Source: Streptomyces fuscichromogenes
GTDB taxonomy: Bacteria; Actinomycetota; Actinomycetes; Streptomycetales; Streptomycetaceae
Reading direction: 5' to 3'
DNA: 64,000 nucleotides
Assembly (NCBI RefSeq): GCF_014645815.1
Contig: NZ_BMML01000008.1
Span: forward strand, 1-64,000
A program made the translations under genes and the position numbers. Shown here piece by piece: positions 46,467 through 54,974 of this stretch. Under the pieces are notes generated by a model. The model did no database searches, was not told the DNA's origin, and was given only the letters and a program-made list of their open reading frames with translations. Every line of letters begins with the position of its first letter. Position 1 is the stretch's first letter.

Positions 46467-47276
46467 TCAGCCGATGTCGACCGAGTACGACCTGGTGTCC
46501 AGCCGTCCCGAGCCCTTGAAGACCTCGGTGCCGGCCTCGATGCCGGAGAGGTACTTGTCGTTGCTCAGCAGCTTGCGGCGGACCAGGGCCTGGGTGAAGT
46601 CGTCGATGTTCAGCGTGGCGCCGGTGGTGTTGGCGCGGCGCACGAAGGAGTAGACGTTCCAGCCGATGTCTCCCCGGTAGATGTCCCACATCGCGCCGCC
46701 GAGGCTGACACTGCCGTACTTGGTGCCCAGCGGGCCGGCGCCGCCCTGGCGGTCGAGCCAGATCATGATCTCGTCGGTGGGCTGGTCCTGCCAGTCCGCG
46801 GTGCTCTTGGCGTGCAGCCAGAGGTCGTAGGCCACGTCCAGGGTCCCGGGGTCGGTGCTGAGCGAGAAGTTCCACCTGGTGGTGACCTTCCTGCGGTCGC
46901 CGACCCGGATCGGCAGGCCGGTGGCCGCCTTGTCGGCCTTCCAGCCCCAGTGCCAGCCGAGGACCGTGGCGGCGTACGACTTGACGTCCGCGTCCGTGCC
47001 CTTGCTGTTGTTCGCCCAGGTGTACGACGTCCCCCAGGAGATCGTCGAGCCCGTCGCGGAGTCGCCCCAGACGCACTGGGTGCCGGTGCCCTTGTCCTGA
47101 CCCCAGAGGTTGTTGTTCAGGTAATACTTGCCGAGCGTGACGGTGTCGAAGGCGGCGCACTTCCTGCTCGGCTCGCCGGCCTGCGCCACGGTGACACCCG
47201 CGGCGACGGCGAGCGCGGCCGAGGCGGCCAGCAGCGTCTTCGCCGTCCTGGACAGGCGCGGTCTGCGGTGTTGCAT
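46467..47276 (-). CDS. Secreted GH12 endoglucanase/xyloglucanase
   Basis: A 269-aa secreted beta-1,4-glucanase. The signal peptide ends at AQA (residue 33). GH12 features: YYLNNNLWGQ, nucleophile Glu169 in TDEIMIWLD and acid/base Glu251 in GTEVFKGSG. A perfect LacI operator (47387-47406) lies about 110 bases upstream, shared with the divergent lacI gene. ATG at 47274-47276. The 3' end carries a 13-bp duplication covering the stop. Xyloglucan rather than plain cellulose as substrate is inferred from context. Confidence 0.92.
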   Translation of the reverse strand: MQHRRPRLSRTAKTLLAASAALAVAAGVTVAQAGEPSRKCAAFDTVTLGKYYLNNNLWGQDKGTGTQCVWGDSATGSTISWGTSYTWANNSKGTDADVKSYAATVLGWHWGWKADKAATGLPIRVGDRRKVTTRWNFSLSTDPGTLDVAYDLWLHAKSTADWQDQPTDEIMIWLDRQGGAGPLGTKYGSVSLGGAMWDIYRGDIGWNVYSFVRRANTTGATLNIDDFTQALVRRKLLSNDKYLSGIEAGTEVFKGSGRLDTRSYSVDIG

Positions 47277-47361
47277 CGAGGGGTCCTTCCGGGGGACGGT
47301 TCGTGGTACGACCCGTCGGACGGCCGTACGACCTCTTGGTGGCCGCCGCCCCCTGGAAAGG

Positions 47362-47382
47362 TTGCCGAGGCCGCCTCGGCAA
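47362..47382. promoter_or_regulatory. 21-bp palindrome next to a LacI operator
   Basis: TTGCCGAGG-CCG-CCTCGGCAA is a perfect inverted repeat 4 bases from the operator at 47387-47406. It is either a second protein-binding site or a hairpin in the GH12 mRNA leader. Confidence 0.5.
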
Positions 47383-47386
47383 TTCG

Positions 47387-47406
47387 CTGTCGAAGCGCTT
47401 CGACAG
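47387..47406. promoter_or_regulatory. LacI-family operator 1
   Basis: CTGTCGAAGCGCTTCGACAG, a perfect 20-bp palindrome with a central CG typical of LacI-family sites. It lies in the GH12-lacI divergent region. On the minus strand TAGTCT at 47406-47411 would be a -10 box for GH12, so a bound repressor would block that start. Confidence 0.85.
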
Positions 47407-47478
47407 ACTATGGACACCCACCCCCACTGAAGCTACTGTCGAACCACCCTCACTCGCCCTTGTCAGCAATGCGCACTG

Positions 47479-47492
47479 TCGAAGCGCTTCAC
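47479..47492. promoter_or_regulatory. LacI-family operator 2
   Basis: TCGAAGCGCTTCAC, a near-perfect copy of the same site, 17 bases before the lacI start codon. Suggests autoregulation. Confidence 0.75.
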
Positions 47493-47508
47493 AAACTTGG
47501 AGAGCTGG

Positions 47509-48522
47509 ATGGTCACCCTCGCCGAGGTCGCCCAGCACGCCGGAGTCTCGGCGAGCACGGTGAGCTATGTCCTCAGCGGCAAGCGGTCCATCTCCACCAC
47601 CACCCGGCAGCGGGTCGAGCAGAGCATCCGGGAGCTGGGCTACCACCCGAACGCGGGCGCCCGCGCCCTGGCCAGCAGCCGGTCGAACATCATCGCGCTG
47701 ATGATCCCGCTGCGTACGGACATGTACGTACCGGTGATGATGGAGATCGCGATCGCGGTGGCCACCACGGCCCGCCTGCACGGCTACGACGTGCTGCTGC
47801 TCACCGGCGAGGAAGGTCCGGACGCGGTGCGCCGGGTCACCGGCAGCGGGCTCGCCGACGCCATGATCCTGATGGACGTGGAGCTGGAGGACGAGCGGCT
47901 GCCGCTGCTCAGGCAGACCGACCAGCCCTCCGTGCTCATCGGTCTGCCCGCCACCACCTCCGGGCTGACCTGCGTCGATCTCGACTTCGGGGCGACCGGG
48001 GCGCTGTGTGTGGAGCACCTCGCGAAGCTCGGTCACCGTGACATCGCTGTCATCGGCGAGGCTCCGGCCGTCTACGAACGGCACACCGGCTTCGCCGAGC
48101 GCACCCTGGACGGACTCCGCTCCCGGGCCCGGGAGCTGGGCCTTCGGGTGCTGCACCGGCCGTGCGAGGGCGGGTACGACGCGATGACCGTCACGCTGGC
48201 CCGGATCTTCGACGAACGCCCGGGTACCACGGGCTTCGTCGTCCAGAACGAATCGGCGGTGGAGCCGCTGCTCGCGCTGCTGCGCCAGCAGGGCCGGGCC
48301 GTGCCGGAGGACGTGTCGGTGGTCGCGATCTGCCCGGACCAGGTCGCCGTCCAGGCCTCGGTACGGCTGACCTCGGTCGCCATCCCCGCACAGGAGATGG
48401 GCCGGTACGCCGTGGAACACCTGGTCGCCAAGCTGGACGGCCGGGGCGGCGACGACGTCGTACTGATCGCCCCCGAGCTGACGGTCCGGGCGAGCACGGG
48501 ACCGGCGCCGGCCGGGTCCTGA
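47509..48522 (+). CDS. LacI-family transcriptional regulator
   Basis: A 337-aa repressor from ATG 47509, with GGAGAGC just upstream; a TTG twelve bases earlier lies in that site and is unlikely. The helix-turn-helix and hinge (TLAEVAQHAGVSASTVSYVL, ARALASSRS) occupy residues 1-60, followed by a periplasmic-binding-protein-like sensor domain. Operators in its own leader and in front of GH12, the ABC operon and GH3 make it the probable local regulator, with a xyloglucan oligosaccharide or sugar as inducer (inferred). Confidence 0.93.
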   Translation: MVTLAEVAQHAGVSASTVSYVLSGKRSISTTTRQRVEQSIRELGYHPNAGARALASSRSNIIALMIPLRTDMYVPVMMEIAIAVATTARLHGYDVLLLTGEEGPDAVRRVTGSGLADAMILMDVELEDERLPLLRQTDQPSVLIGLPATTSGLTCVDLDFGATGALCVEHLAKLGHRDIAVIGEAPAVYERHTGFAERTLDGLRSRARELGLRVLHRPCEGGYDAMTVTLARIFDERPGTTGFVVQNESAVEPLLALLRQQGRAVPEDVSVVAICPDQVAVQASVRLTSVAIPAQEMGRYAVEHLVAKLDGRGGDDVVLIAPELTVRASTGPAPAGS

Positions 48523-48531
48523 CCCCTCTGC

Positions 48532-48555
48532 GGTGCCCCGCCGTTCCGGGGCACC
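48532..48555 (+). terminator. Hairpin between lacI and GH31
   Basis: GGTGCCCCG and CGGGGCACC form a 9-bp stem 10 bases after the lacI stop. It may be a terminator or an attenuator if GH31 is read from the lacI promoter. Confidence 0.6.
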
Positions 48556-48586
48556 CCCATGTCTGCACTCATTCAGGAGCGCGCAC

Positions 48587-50644
48587 GTGAATCAGCCTGC
48601 CGAAAACGCGTCTGCCGGGGCGCAGCCCAAGGTCAGTCTCGCGCAGTCCTCCCCCACCGTCGGGACGTTCCGTGAGCGGGACGGGGCTCTGGAGTGGAGC
48701 GGACGTCAGGAGACGTTGCGGATCGAGCCGTGGGGGCCGGACGCGGTCCGGGTGCGGGCCCGGCTCGGCGGACCGGTCCTCGACGGTCTGCCGGGGGCCC
48801 TGCTCGACGAGCCCCCGGCGACCGGATCGACCGTCAAGATCGAGGACGGCACGGGGCAGGTGACGGTCGGCGGGCTGACCGTCGAGGTGTCCGCCGAGGG
48901 CCTGGTCCGCTTCCTGCGCACCGACGACCGCTCGGAGGTGCTGGCCGAGGAGCGCGCCCACTTCTGGTGGCCCGGCTCGCGCCTGTACACCGCGGTCGGC
49001 AACGGCCACCACCGGCTGGAGCAGCGGTTCGCCGCCTACGAGGGCGAGCGGCTGTTCGGCCTGGGCCAGCACCAGCACGGGCGCCTCGACCAGAAGGGCC
49101 TGGTCCTGGACCTCGTCCAGCGCAACGCCGAGGTCTCGATCCCGGTGCTGGTCTCCAGCCGCGGCTACACGCTGCTCTGGAACAACCCGGCGATCGGCCG
49201 CGTGGAACTGGCCGGCAACGGCACCCGGTGGGTGGCCGACTCGGCCCGGCAGCTCGACTACTGGATCACCGTCGGCACCCCGGCCGACGGGCAGCGCAAC
49301 TACAGCGCGGTGAGCGGCCGTTCGCCGATGCTGCCGGAATGGGCGGCGGGTTTCTGGCAGTGCAAGCTGCGCTACCGCACCCAGGACGAACTCCTCGCCG
49401 TGGCACGGGAGTACAAGCGCCGGGGCCTTCCCCTGTCGGCGATCGTCTGCGACTTCTTCCACTGGACCCACCTGGGCGACTGGAAGTTCGACCTGGCGGA
49501 GTGGCCCGACCCGGCCGCGATGGTCCGCGAACTGGACGAGCTGGGCGTCAAGCTGGTGGTGAGCGTCTGGCCGTCGGTGTCCCCGCTGAGCGAGAACCAC
49601 CCGGTGATGGAGCAGCGCGGCTACTTCATCGGCACCCAGTACGGCCCGATGGCGCACGCCGACTGGCCGGACAAGGGGGTGGCGTCGACCGTGCAGGTGG
49701 CGTTCTACGACGCCACCAACCCGGAGGCCCGGGAGTTCGTGTGGTCGAAGGTCAAGGAGAACTACCTGGACCCGTACGGCATCACGGCCTTCTGGCTGGA
49801 CGCCTGCGAGCCCGAGCTGAAGCCGGGCTTCCAGGAGAACCTGCGCTACTGGACGGGCCCCGGCCTGGAGGTCGGCAACAGCTACCCCGCGGAGAACTCC
49901 CGTACGTTCTACGAGGGGCTGCGCGCACACGGCGACGAGGAGATCGTCACCCTCAACCGCTCGGCGTGGGCGGGCAGTCAGCGTTACGGCGCCGCGGTGT
50001 GGTCCGGTGACGTCCCCACCGACTTCGCCGCCCTGCGCCGGCAGATCGCGGCCGGTCTCAACACCGCGCTGTCCGGCATCCCGTGGTGGAACACGGACAT
50101 CGGCGGCTTCCACGGCGGCAACCCGGACGACCCGGCCTACCGCGAGGTGATGGTCCGCTGGTTCCAGTTCGGCGCGCTCTCCCCGCTGATGCGTCTGCAC
50201 GGCTTCCGCGACCCGGGCATGCCGCTGGGCCCGGACATGACCGGCGGCCCGAACGAGGTGTGGTCGTACGGGACGGAGGCCGGCGCGATCCTGGAGCGGT
50301 ACCTGCGGCTGCGCGAGCGCCTGAAGCCGTACGTCCTCAAGGTCATGCGGGAGGCCCACGAGCAGGGCCTGCCGGTGCTGCGGCCGCTGTTCCTGGAGTT
50401 CCCCGAGGACCAGGCGTCCTGGGCGGTCGACGACGCGTACCTCTTCGGCCGTGACCTCCTGGTGGCGCCGGTGCTGACGGCCGGCGCGACGGCCCGGACG
50501 GCGTATCTTCCGGCCGGCGCGTGGTGGACGGACGCCTGGACGGGTGAGTCGTACGAGGGCGGTACGGCGGTGACGGTGGACGCGCCGCTGGACCGTATCC
50601 CGCTGTTCCTGCGCGACGGGGCGCGGCTGCCGGTCAGGGAGTAG
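48587..50644 (+). CDS. GH31 alpha-xylosidase-type glycoside hydrolase
   Basis: A 685-aa enzyme from GTG 48587 (AGGAG 8 bases upstream). The GH31 barrel has CDFFHWTHLGDWKFD, nucleophile Asp405 in FWLDACEPE, and acid/base Asp475 in VWSGDVPTDF. The overall match, including WLDACEPE, is to YicI-like alpha-xylosidases, which remove xylose from the non-reducing end of xyloglucan oligosaccharides. No signal peptide, so it acts in the cytoplasm on imported sugars. It follows lacI by 64 bases. Confidence 0.9.
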   Translation: MNQPAENASAGAQPKVSLAQSSPTVGTFRERDGALEWSGRQETLRIEPWGPDAVRVRARLGGPVLDGLPGALLDEPPATGSTVKIEDGTGQVTVGGLTVEVSAEGLVRFLRTDDRSEVLAEERAHFWWPGSRLYTAVGNGHHRLEQRFAAYEGERLFGLGQHQHGRLDQKGLVLDLVQRNAEVSIPVLVSSRGYTLLWNNPAIGRVELAGNGTRWVADSARQLDYWITVGTPADGQRNYSAVSGRSPMLPEWAAGFWQCKLRYRTQDELLAVAREYKRRGLPLSAIVCDFFHWTHLGDWKFDLAEWPDPAAMVRELDELGVKLVVSVWPSVSPLSENHPVMEQRGYFIGTQYGPMAHADWPDKGVASTVQVAFYDATNPEAREFVWSKVKENYLDPYGITAFWLDACEPELKPGFQENLRYWTGPGLEVGNSYPAENSRTFYEGLRAHGDEEIVTLNRSAWAGSQRYGAAVWSGDVPTDFAALRRQIAAGLNTALSGIPWWNTDIGGFHGGNPDDPAYREVMVRWFQFGALSPLMRLHGFRDPGMPLGPDMTGGPNEVWSYGTEAGAILERYLRLRERLKPYVLKVMREAHEQGLPVLRPLFLEFPEDQASWAVDDAYLFGRDLLVAPVLTAGATARTAYLPAGAWWTDAWTGESYEGGTAVTVDAPLDRIPLFLRDGARLPVRE

Positions 50645-50769
50645 TCCGGCCGGATTGCGACGCCTCTCATTACCGGCCGGTAAATGTCTCAACTCGGCGG
50701 TGTGGGCCAGCAGTTGGAGGGGGTAGTCAGTATCCCCTCCGCTGTCCCCCCACGAAGGGTTCCGCCGCC

Positions 50770-51957
50770 GTGCCCATGGACCCGCTCCCCCTCACACTCG
50801 CCAACCTGCTCCTCGGCCCCGGCTTCCGCGCCCGGCGCGCCCCGGACCGGGCCTTCGACCGGCTGCTCGACGCGGCCGGGCCCACGGAGGACGACGAGCG
50901 GTTCACCGACGGCTTCCGTCATCTGCTGCGATGTTGGGCGGGCGCCGAACATCTCACCCCGGTCGGCTGGCTGTCCGCGCGCGGACACGTCGGCCGGCAT
51001 CTCGCCAACCGGGCCCGGATCCGCCGGCTGCTCGCCGCGCACCCCGGGATCGAACGGGAGCCCGTCGAGCGACCGGTGTTCGTGGTGGGCCTGCCGCGCA
51101 CCGCGACCACGCTCACCCACGGCATCCTCTCCCTCTCCGCGGACCACCGCTGCCCACTGCTCTGGGAGTTGCTCACCCCCGGCCTGGAACTCCCGCCGGA
51201 GGAGCGGGAGAAGGCGATCACGACCGCGCGACGGCTGGTCGGCGGCATCAACCTCCTCTCCCCGCGGTTCCGGCACATCCACAACCTGCGCCCGGAGGGC
51301 CCCGAGGAGTGCACCTTCGCGCTGCCGCACACGGTGATGCCGCTGTCCCAGGCGGTGATCCCCGAGTACCTGCCCTGGCACGAGACCCATGACTTCGGTG
51401 CCGACTACCGCTACCTCAAACAGATCTACCAGGTGCTCCAGTACGGCCGCCCGCGCCGCCGCTGGGTGCTGAAGTCGCCGCTGCACCTGGAGAACCTGGA
51501 CGCGCTGCGCGCGGTCTTCCCGGACGCCACGATCGTGTGGACGCACCGCGATCCGGCCACCGCCGTGGCCTCGTTCTGCAGCCTGGTCGAGCACGGCATG
51601 GCGGTGAACACCCGCCCCCTCGACCTGAGTCGGATCGGTGCCACCTGGCTGGAGCTGCTGGCCCGGTCGGCCGCCCGCGGCCTCGCGTCCCGCGCCGGGA
51701 TCCCCCGCGAATCCCTCGTCGACGTGCCGTACTCCTGGCTGGGTTCCGACCCGGCCGCGGGCGCCCCGAAGCTCTACGCGGCCGTCGGCGCCGCCTGGAC
51801 CGAGGCCGACGCGGCCCGGCTCCCCACGGCCGTCGCCCGGCCCAGGGGCAGCCGCGTGCACAGCTACGACCTGGCCCGCTACGGCCTGAGCCGCGCGGAC
51901 GTCGATGCGGCCTTCGCGGACTACAACGCGCTGCGCGCCGAGGTCGACCGGGCGTGA
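50770..51957 (+). CDS. Sulfotransferase-family protein
   Basis: A 395-aa protein with the PAPS 5'-phosphosulfate loop VFVVGLPRTATTLTH at residues 103-117 and a 3'-phosphate region WTHRDPATAVASF. The acceptor is unknown. Starts at GTG 50770 with GAAGGG upstream; ATG 50776 is an alternative. It lies inside the sugar-use locus but has no evident part in it and is followed by a terminator shared with convergent GH12. Confidence 0.88.
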   Translation: MPMDPLPLTLANLLLGPGFRARRAPDRAFDRLLDAAGPTEDDERFTDGFRHLLRCWAGAEHLTPVGWLSARGHVGRHLANRARIRRLLAAHPGIEREPVERPVFVVGLPRTATTLTHGILSLSADHRCPLLWELLTPGLELPPEEREKAITTARRLVGGINLLSPRFRHIHNLRPEGPEECTFALPHTVMPLSQAVIPEYLPWHETHDFGADYRYLKQIYQVLQYGRPRRRWVLKSPLHLENLDALRAVFPDATIVWTHRDPATAVASFCSLVEHGMAVNTRPLDLSRIGATWLELLARSAARGLASRAGIPRESLVDVPYSWLGSDPAAGAPKLYAAVGAAWTEADAARLPTAVARPRGSRVHSYDLARYGLSRADVDAAFADYNALRAEVDRA

Positions 51958-51966
51958 CGACGCAAG

Positions 51967-51995
51967 GGGCGGCCCCGCTGGTGGCGGAGCCGCCC
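51967..51995. terminator. Bidirectional terminator
   Basis: GGGCGGC and GCCGCCC stem between the convergent sulfotransferase and GH12 genes; also the end of the long minus-strand ABC/glycosidase operon. Confidence 0.65.
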
Positions 51996-52001
51996 GGAGG
52001 C

Positions 52002-52715
52002 TCAACTGCTGGTGACGCTCTCGCTGTTGACGGTGAAGTCCAGACCGCCGGACGAGGACGTGATCTCGAAGCCGAACTGCAGGTCGCCGATGGTGACGTT
52101 GCCGAACCAGCCCTTGGTGTCCTTGATCCACTTCAGGATCGGCAGGATGTCGATCGTGCCGGAGGTCGAGTTGGAGCTGCGGACGAACGAGTACACGTTG
52201 TTCGAGCCGTTGTTGCCCTTGTAGACCGTCCAGGTGTTGCTGCCCAGGGTGAGGGTGCCCTGCGAGGTGCCGAGCGGCCCGACGGACCCGGTCTTGTTGA
52301 CCCAGAGCATGATCTCGTTGGCGTACCCGGTGTCCCAGATGTCGTACGACGTGTTGTACGCGCCGGACGAGGGGACGGTCACGTTGTAGCTGCTGGTGAG
52401 CGACCCGAGCGAGGTGATCGTCTTGTTGATCACCTTCTTGGCGTTGGGGTAGGACTTGATGCCGCCGGTGTTGGGGTGGTTGGCGTTGACGCCCCAGTTG
52501 GTGCCGGAGTTGGCCCAGATGCACTGGCTGCCGGCGCCGGAGCCCCAGATGTTGTTGTAGAGGGTGTAGCCGTTCAGCGTGGTGTTGCCCCACTGGTCGC
52601 AGGAGCTCCAGACGGCGGCCGAGGCGGGCGCGGAGGCGAGGCCGACGGTGGCGCCGAGGGCGAGCGCGGGGGCGATCAGGGCCTTGGCGACCCTGCCGAG
52701 CGTGCGTGTTGCCAT
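52002..52715 (-). CDS. Second secreted GH12 glucanase
   Basis: A 237-aa secreted enzyme; signal peptide ends near ASA (residue 33). Nucleophile Glu134 in NEIMLWV, acid/base Glu217 in FGFEITS. It is distinct in sequence from the other GH12 (46467-47276), so the two may prefer different sites or substrates. Last gene of the minus-strand operon, 36 bases after GH95, with no operator of its own. Confidence 0.93.
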   Translation of the reverse strand: MATRTLGRVAKALIAPALALGATVGLASAPASAAVWSSCDQWGNTTLNGYTLYNNIWGSGAGSQCIWANSGTNWGVNANHPNTGGIKSYPNAKKVINKTITSLGSLTSSYNVTVPSSGAYNTSYDIWDTGYANEIMLWVNKTGSVGPLGTSQGTLTLGSNTWTVYKGNNGSNNVYSFVRSSNSTSGTIDILPILKWIKDTKGWFGNVTIGDLQFGFEITSSSGGLDFTVNSESVTSS

Positions 52716-52751
52716 GGTGTCCCTTCCATGGGTGGGGGGAGGTGCGGGTGG

Positions 52752-54974
52752 CTACCACGTCCCCACGGTGAGGACGTGGTCTTCTCCGGCGACGAGGTCG
52801 AGCGGCCGACTGCCGGAGGAAGTCCACAGGTCGATGCGGAGCGACCGGTGTGGCGTGAGGACGGCCCGCGCGCCGTCGGGGGTCCAGGAGAGGTCGAGTC
52901 CGGCGCCGAAGCGGGTGCGGATGCCGGTCAGCCGGCCCCGGCTCAGGGCCGCCGGGAGCGCGGGGAGCAGGACGAGCCGGTCCGGGGCCGACTGGACGAG
53001 TGCCTCGACGAGCACGGCGGGCAGGGTGTGCGCGGCATCGGCGTTGTAGACGTCGCGGTGCGGGTAGTGGGCGCTCATCAGGGAGGCGTGGAAGAAGTCG
53101 CCCTCCAGTACCCGGGCGAGGGCGGCGGCGACCCGCTCGCCGTCGCGCAGGCGGGCGGCGACGAGGGCGTGGTGGAGGTGGCCGTGGGCCGAGTCGTTCT
53201 CGGCGCCGCGCAGTTCGAGCGCGCGGTGGGCGGCCGCCGCGAGTTCCGGGGTGTCGTACGGGGTGATCTCGTCGAGCGGCCAGACGCCGTAGAGGTGGCT
53301 GAGATGGCGGTGGTCGTAGCTGTCGTCGAGGCCGGGCCGGGCCCATTCGGCGAGCGCGCCGTCGGCGTTGACGCGGTGCGGGGGCAGCCGGTCGGCGAGG
53401 GCGCGCCAGCGGTCGGCGTCCGGGCCCGGGTGGTAGTCGGCCGCGGTGCGCAGGGCGTGCCGGGCGGCGGAGAGGTCCATCGCCGCGTTGACCGCGCCCC
53501 AGCCGGCGTTCGCGGGCCGGTTCTCGGGCGAGTAGGACGGCACGATCACGAGATGGCCGTCGGCGTCGGTGCGGGTGAGGAAGTCCTCGTAGAACCGGGC
53601 GACTTCGGCCAGTGCCGCGGCCGTACGGGGATCGCGGCCGCCGCGGGTGTCGTCGTGGTCGACGAGCGGCTTGAGCAGCCAGTCGGCGCCGGCCGTCCAC
53701 AGGTGCAGGGGGTACTCACGGCTGAAGTGGTAGGACAGCCCGGACTCGCCGTCGCTGTGCGCGGGCGCGACCGCGCCGCGGGCGCCGAACACCGCGCGGG
53801 CGTTCTCCCGCCAGTCGCCGAGCTGGCGCTGGATCAGTGCGGCGCAGGCCTCGGTGACCTCGGGAAGGGCGGCGGCCGCGGCCGAGGCCGTCTGGAGGTT
53901 GACGTTGGCGTCGTTGGTGAAGGCACCGGACCAGGCGGTGTCCCAGTCACCGGTCCACAGGCCGGTCAGACGGGGCGGGTTGAGGCCCGAGGCGGAGAGC
54001 AGGTGGTAGCGGCCGGCGGCGAAGAGCCGTTCCAGGAGAGCCGGTTCGGCGGGCTTTCGCAGCAACTGGGATCCGGGAAGCGCGCGTTCGGCCGGGTCGG
54101 CGGCCAGGTCGAGGGTGACCCGGGTGTAGGCGGTGCGGTGCGGGCCGAGGTGGCGGGCGAGCAGCGCGTCGTACGAGGGCCGGCCGGTGAGCAGTTCGCC
54201 CAGTTCGCGGGCCTCGGCGGTCACGTCGAGTTCGCCGGTGTGGCGGCGGACCCGGGTGAGCAGCAGGACGGACTCGGCGCCGGTGACCCGGACGCCCGGC
54301 GGGACGAGTTCGGTGGTGCCGCCGGTGACGGCGACGAGGGTGATGCCGGTGTAGGCGCGGTCGCTGCCGGGGTAGCGGGCGCGGAGGCTGAGCAGGGCGC
54401 CCTCGGGGGTGCGCAGCGCGCCGTGGCCGACGCCCAGGCCGGGCGGGACGCCGGGGAGCCGGTGGTCGAGGGCGATGTCGAGGGCGGCGGTACCGGTGAC
54501 CTGCTGCACGATCACGTCGTCGGCGCGGGAGACGAAGACCCGGCTGGTCCGGTCGGCGGTGGTGGCGGTGACCTCGCCGGTGGTGAAGTCGACGGAGCGG
54601 CGGTAGCCGTCGGGCCGGCCGTGCGGCCTGCGCAGCCGGAGCTGGAAGGCGGGGTGGAAGGGCTGGACCCACTGGAGCGGGCGGCCGTCGGTGAAGCTCT
54701 CGGCGGCGTCGGGCTCCCCGGCGAGCAGCCTGTCCTGCACGCCCGCGAGTTCGGCCGCCAGGCGGGGCGGGCGGGCGTGTTCGCCGCCGTTGGGACGGAC
54801 GAGGGTGTGATGGGTGACGATGACACGGTCGTCGTCCGGATCACCGAACACGAGGACGCCGTGATGGCCGTTGCCGCTCAGGAAGGCGTCCTCCCAGCGG
54901 GCCGCGGGGGCGGGCTCCCAGGTGCCGTGGACCGGCCCGGTGGCGGTGCCGGAGGTCGCTTCGGTGGCGGTCAC
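52752..54974 (-). CDS. GH95-family alpha-L-fucosidase-like enzyme
   Basis: A 740-aa protein. GH95 marks: ALxGNGxxG-like FLSGNGHHGVLVFGD near 30-44, LTGLWTGDWDTAWSG, NDANVNLQ with the paired Asn residues, and HLSHLYGVWPLDE. GH95 enzymes remove alpha-1,2-fucose (or L-galactose) that caps galactosyl side chains of xyloglucan. No signal peptide. Starts at GTG 54974 within a 4-base overlap with the GH42 stop. Confidence 0.88.
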   Translation of the reverse strand: MTATEATSGTATGPVHGTWEPAPAARWEDAFLSGNGHHGVLVFGDPDDDRVIVTHHTLVRPNGGEHARPPRLAAELAGVQDRLLAGEPDAAESFTDGRPLQWVQPFHPAFQLRLRRPHGRPDGYRRSVDFTTGEVTATTADRTSRVFVSRADDVIVQQVTGTAALDIALDHRLPGVPPGLGVGHGALRTPEGALLSLRARYPGSDRAYTGITLVAVTGGTTELVPPGVRVTGAESVLLLTRVRRHTGELDVTAEARELGELLTGRPSYDALLARHLGPHRTAYTRVTLDLAADPAERALPGSQLLRKPAEPALLERLFAAGRYHLLSASGLNPPRLTGLWTGDWDTAWSGAFTNDANVNLQTASAAAAALPEVTEACAALIQRQLGDWRENARAVFGARGAVAPAHSDGESGLSYHFSREYPLHLWTAGADWLLKPLVDHDDTRGGRDPRTAAALAEVARFYEDFLTRTDADGHLVIVPSYSPENRPANAGWGAVNAAMDLSAARHALRTAADYHPGPDADRWRALADRLPPHRVNADGALAEWARPGLDDSYDHRHLSHLYGVWPLDEITPYDTPELAAAAHRALELRGAENDSAHGHLHHALVAARLRDGERVAAALARVLEGDFFHASLMSAHYPHRDVYNADAAHTLPAVLVEALVQSAPDRLVLLPALPAALSRGRLTGIRTRFGAGLDLSWTPDGARAVLTPHRSLRIDLWTSSGSRPLDLVAGEDHVLTVGTW

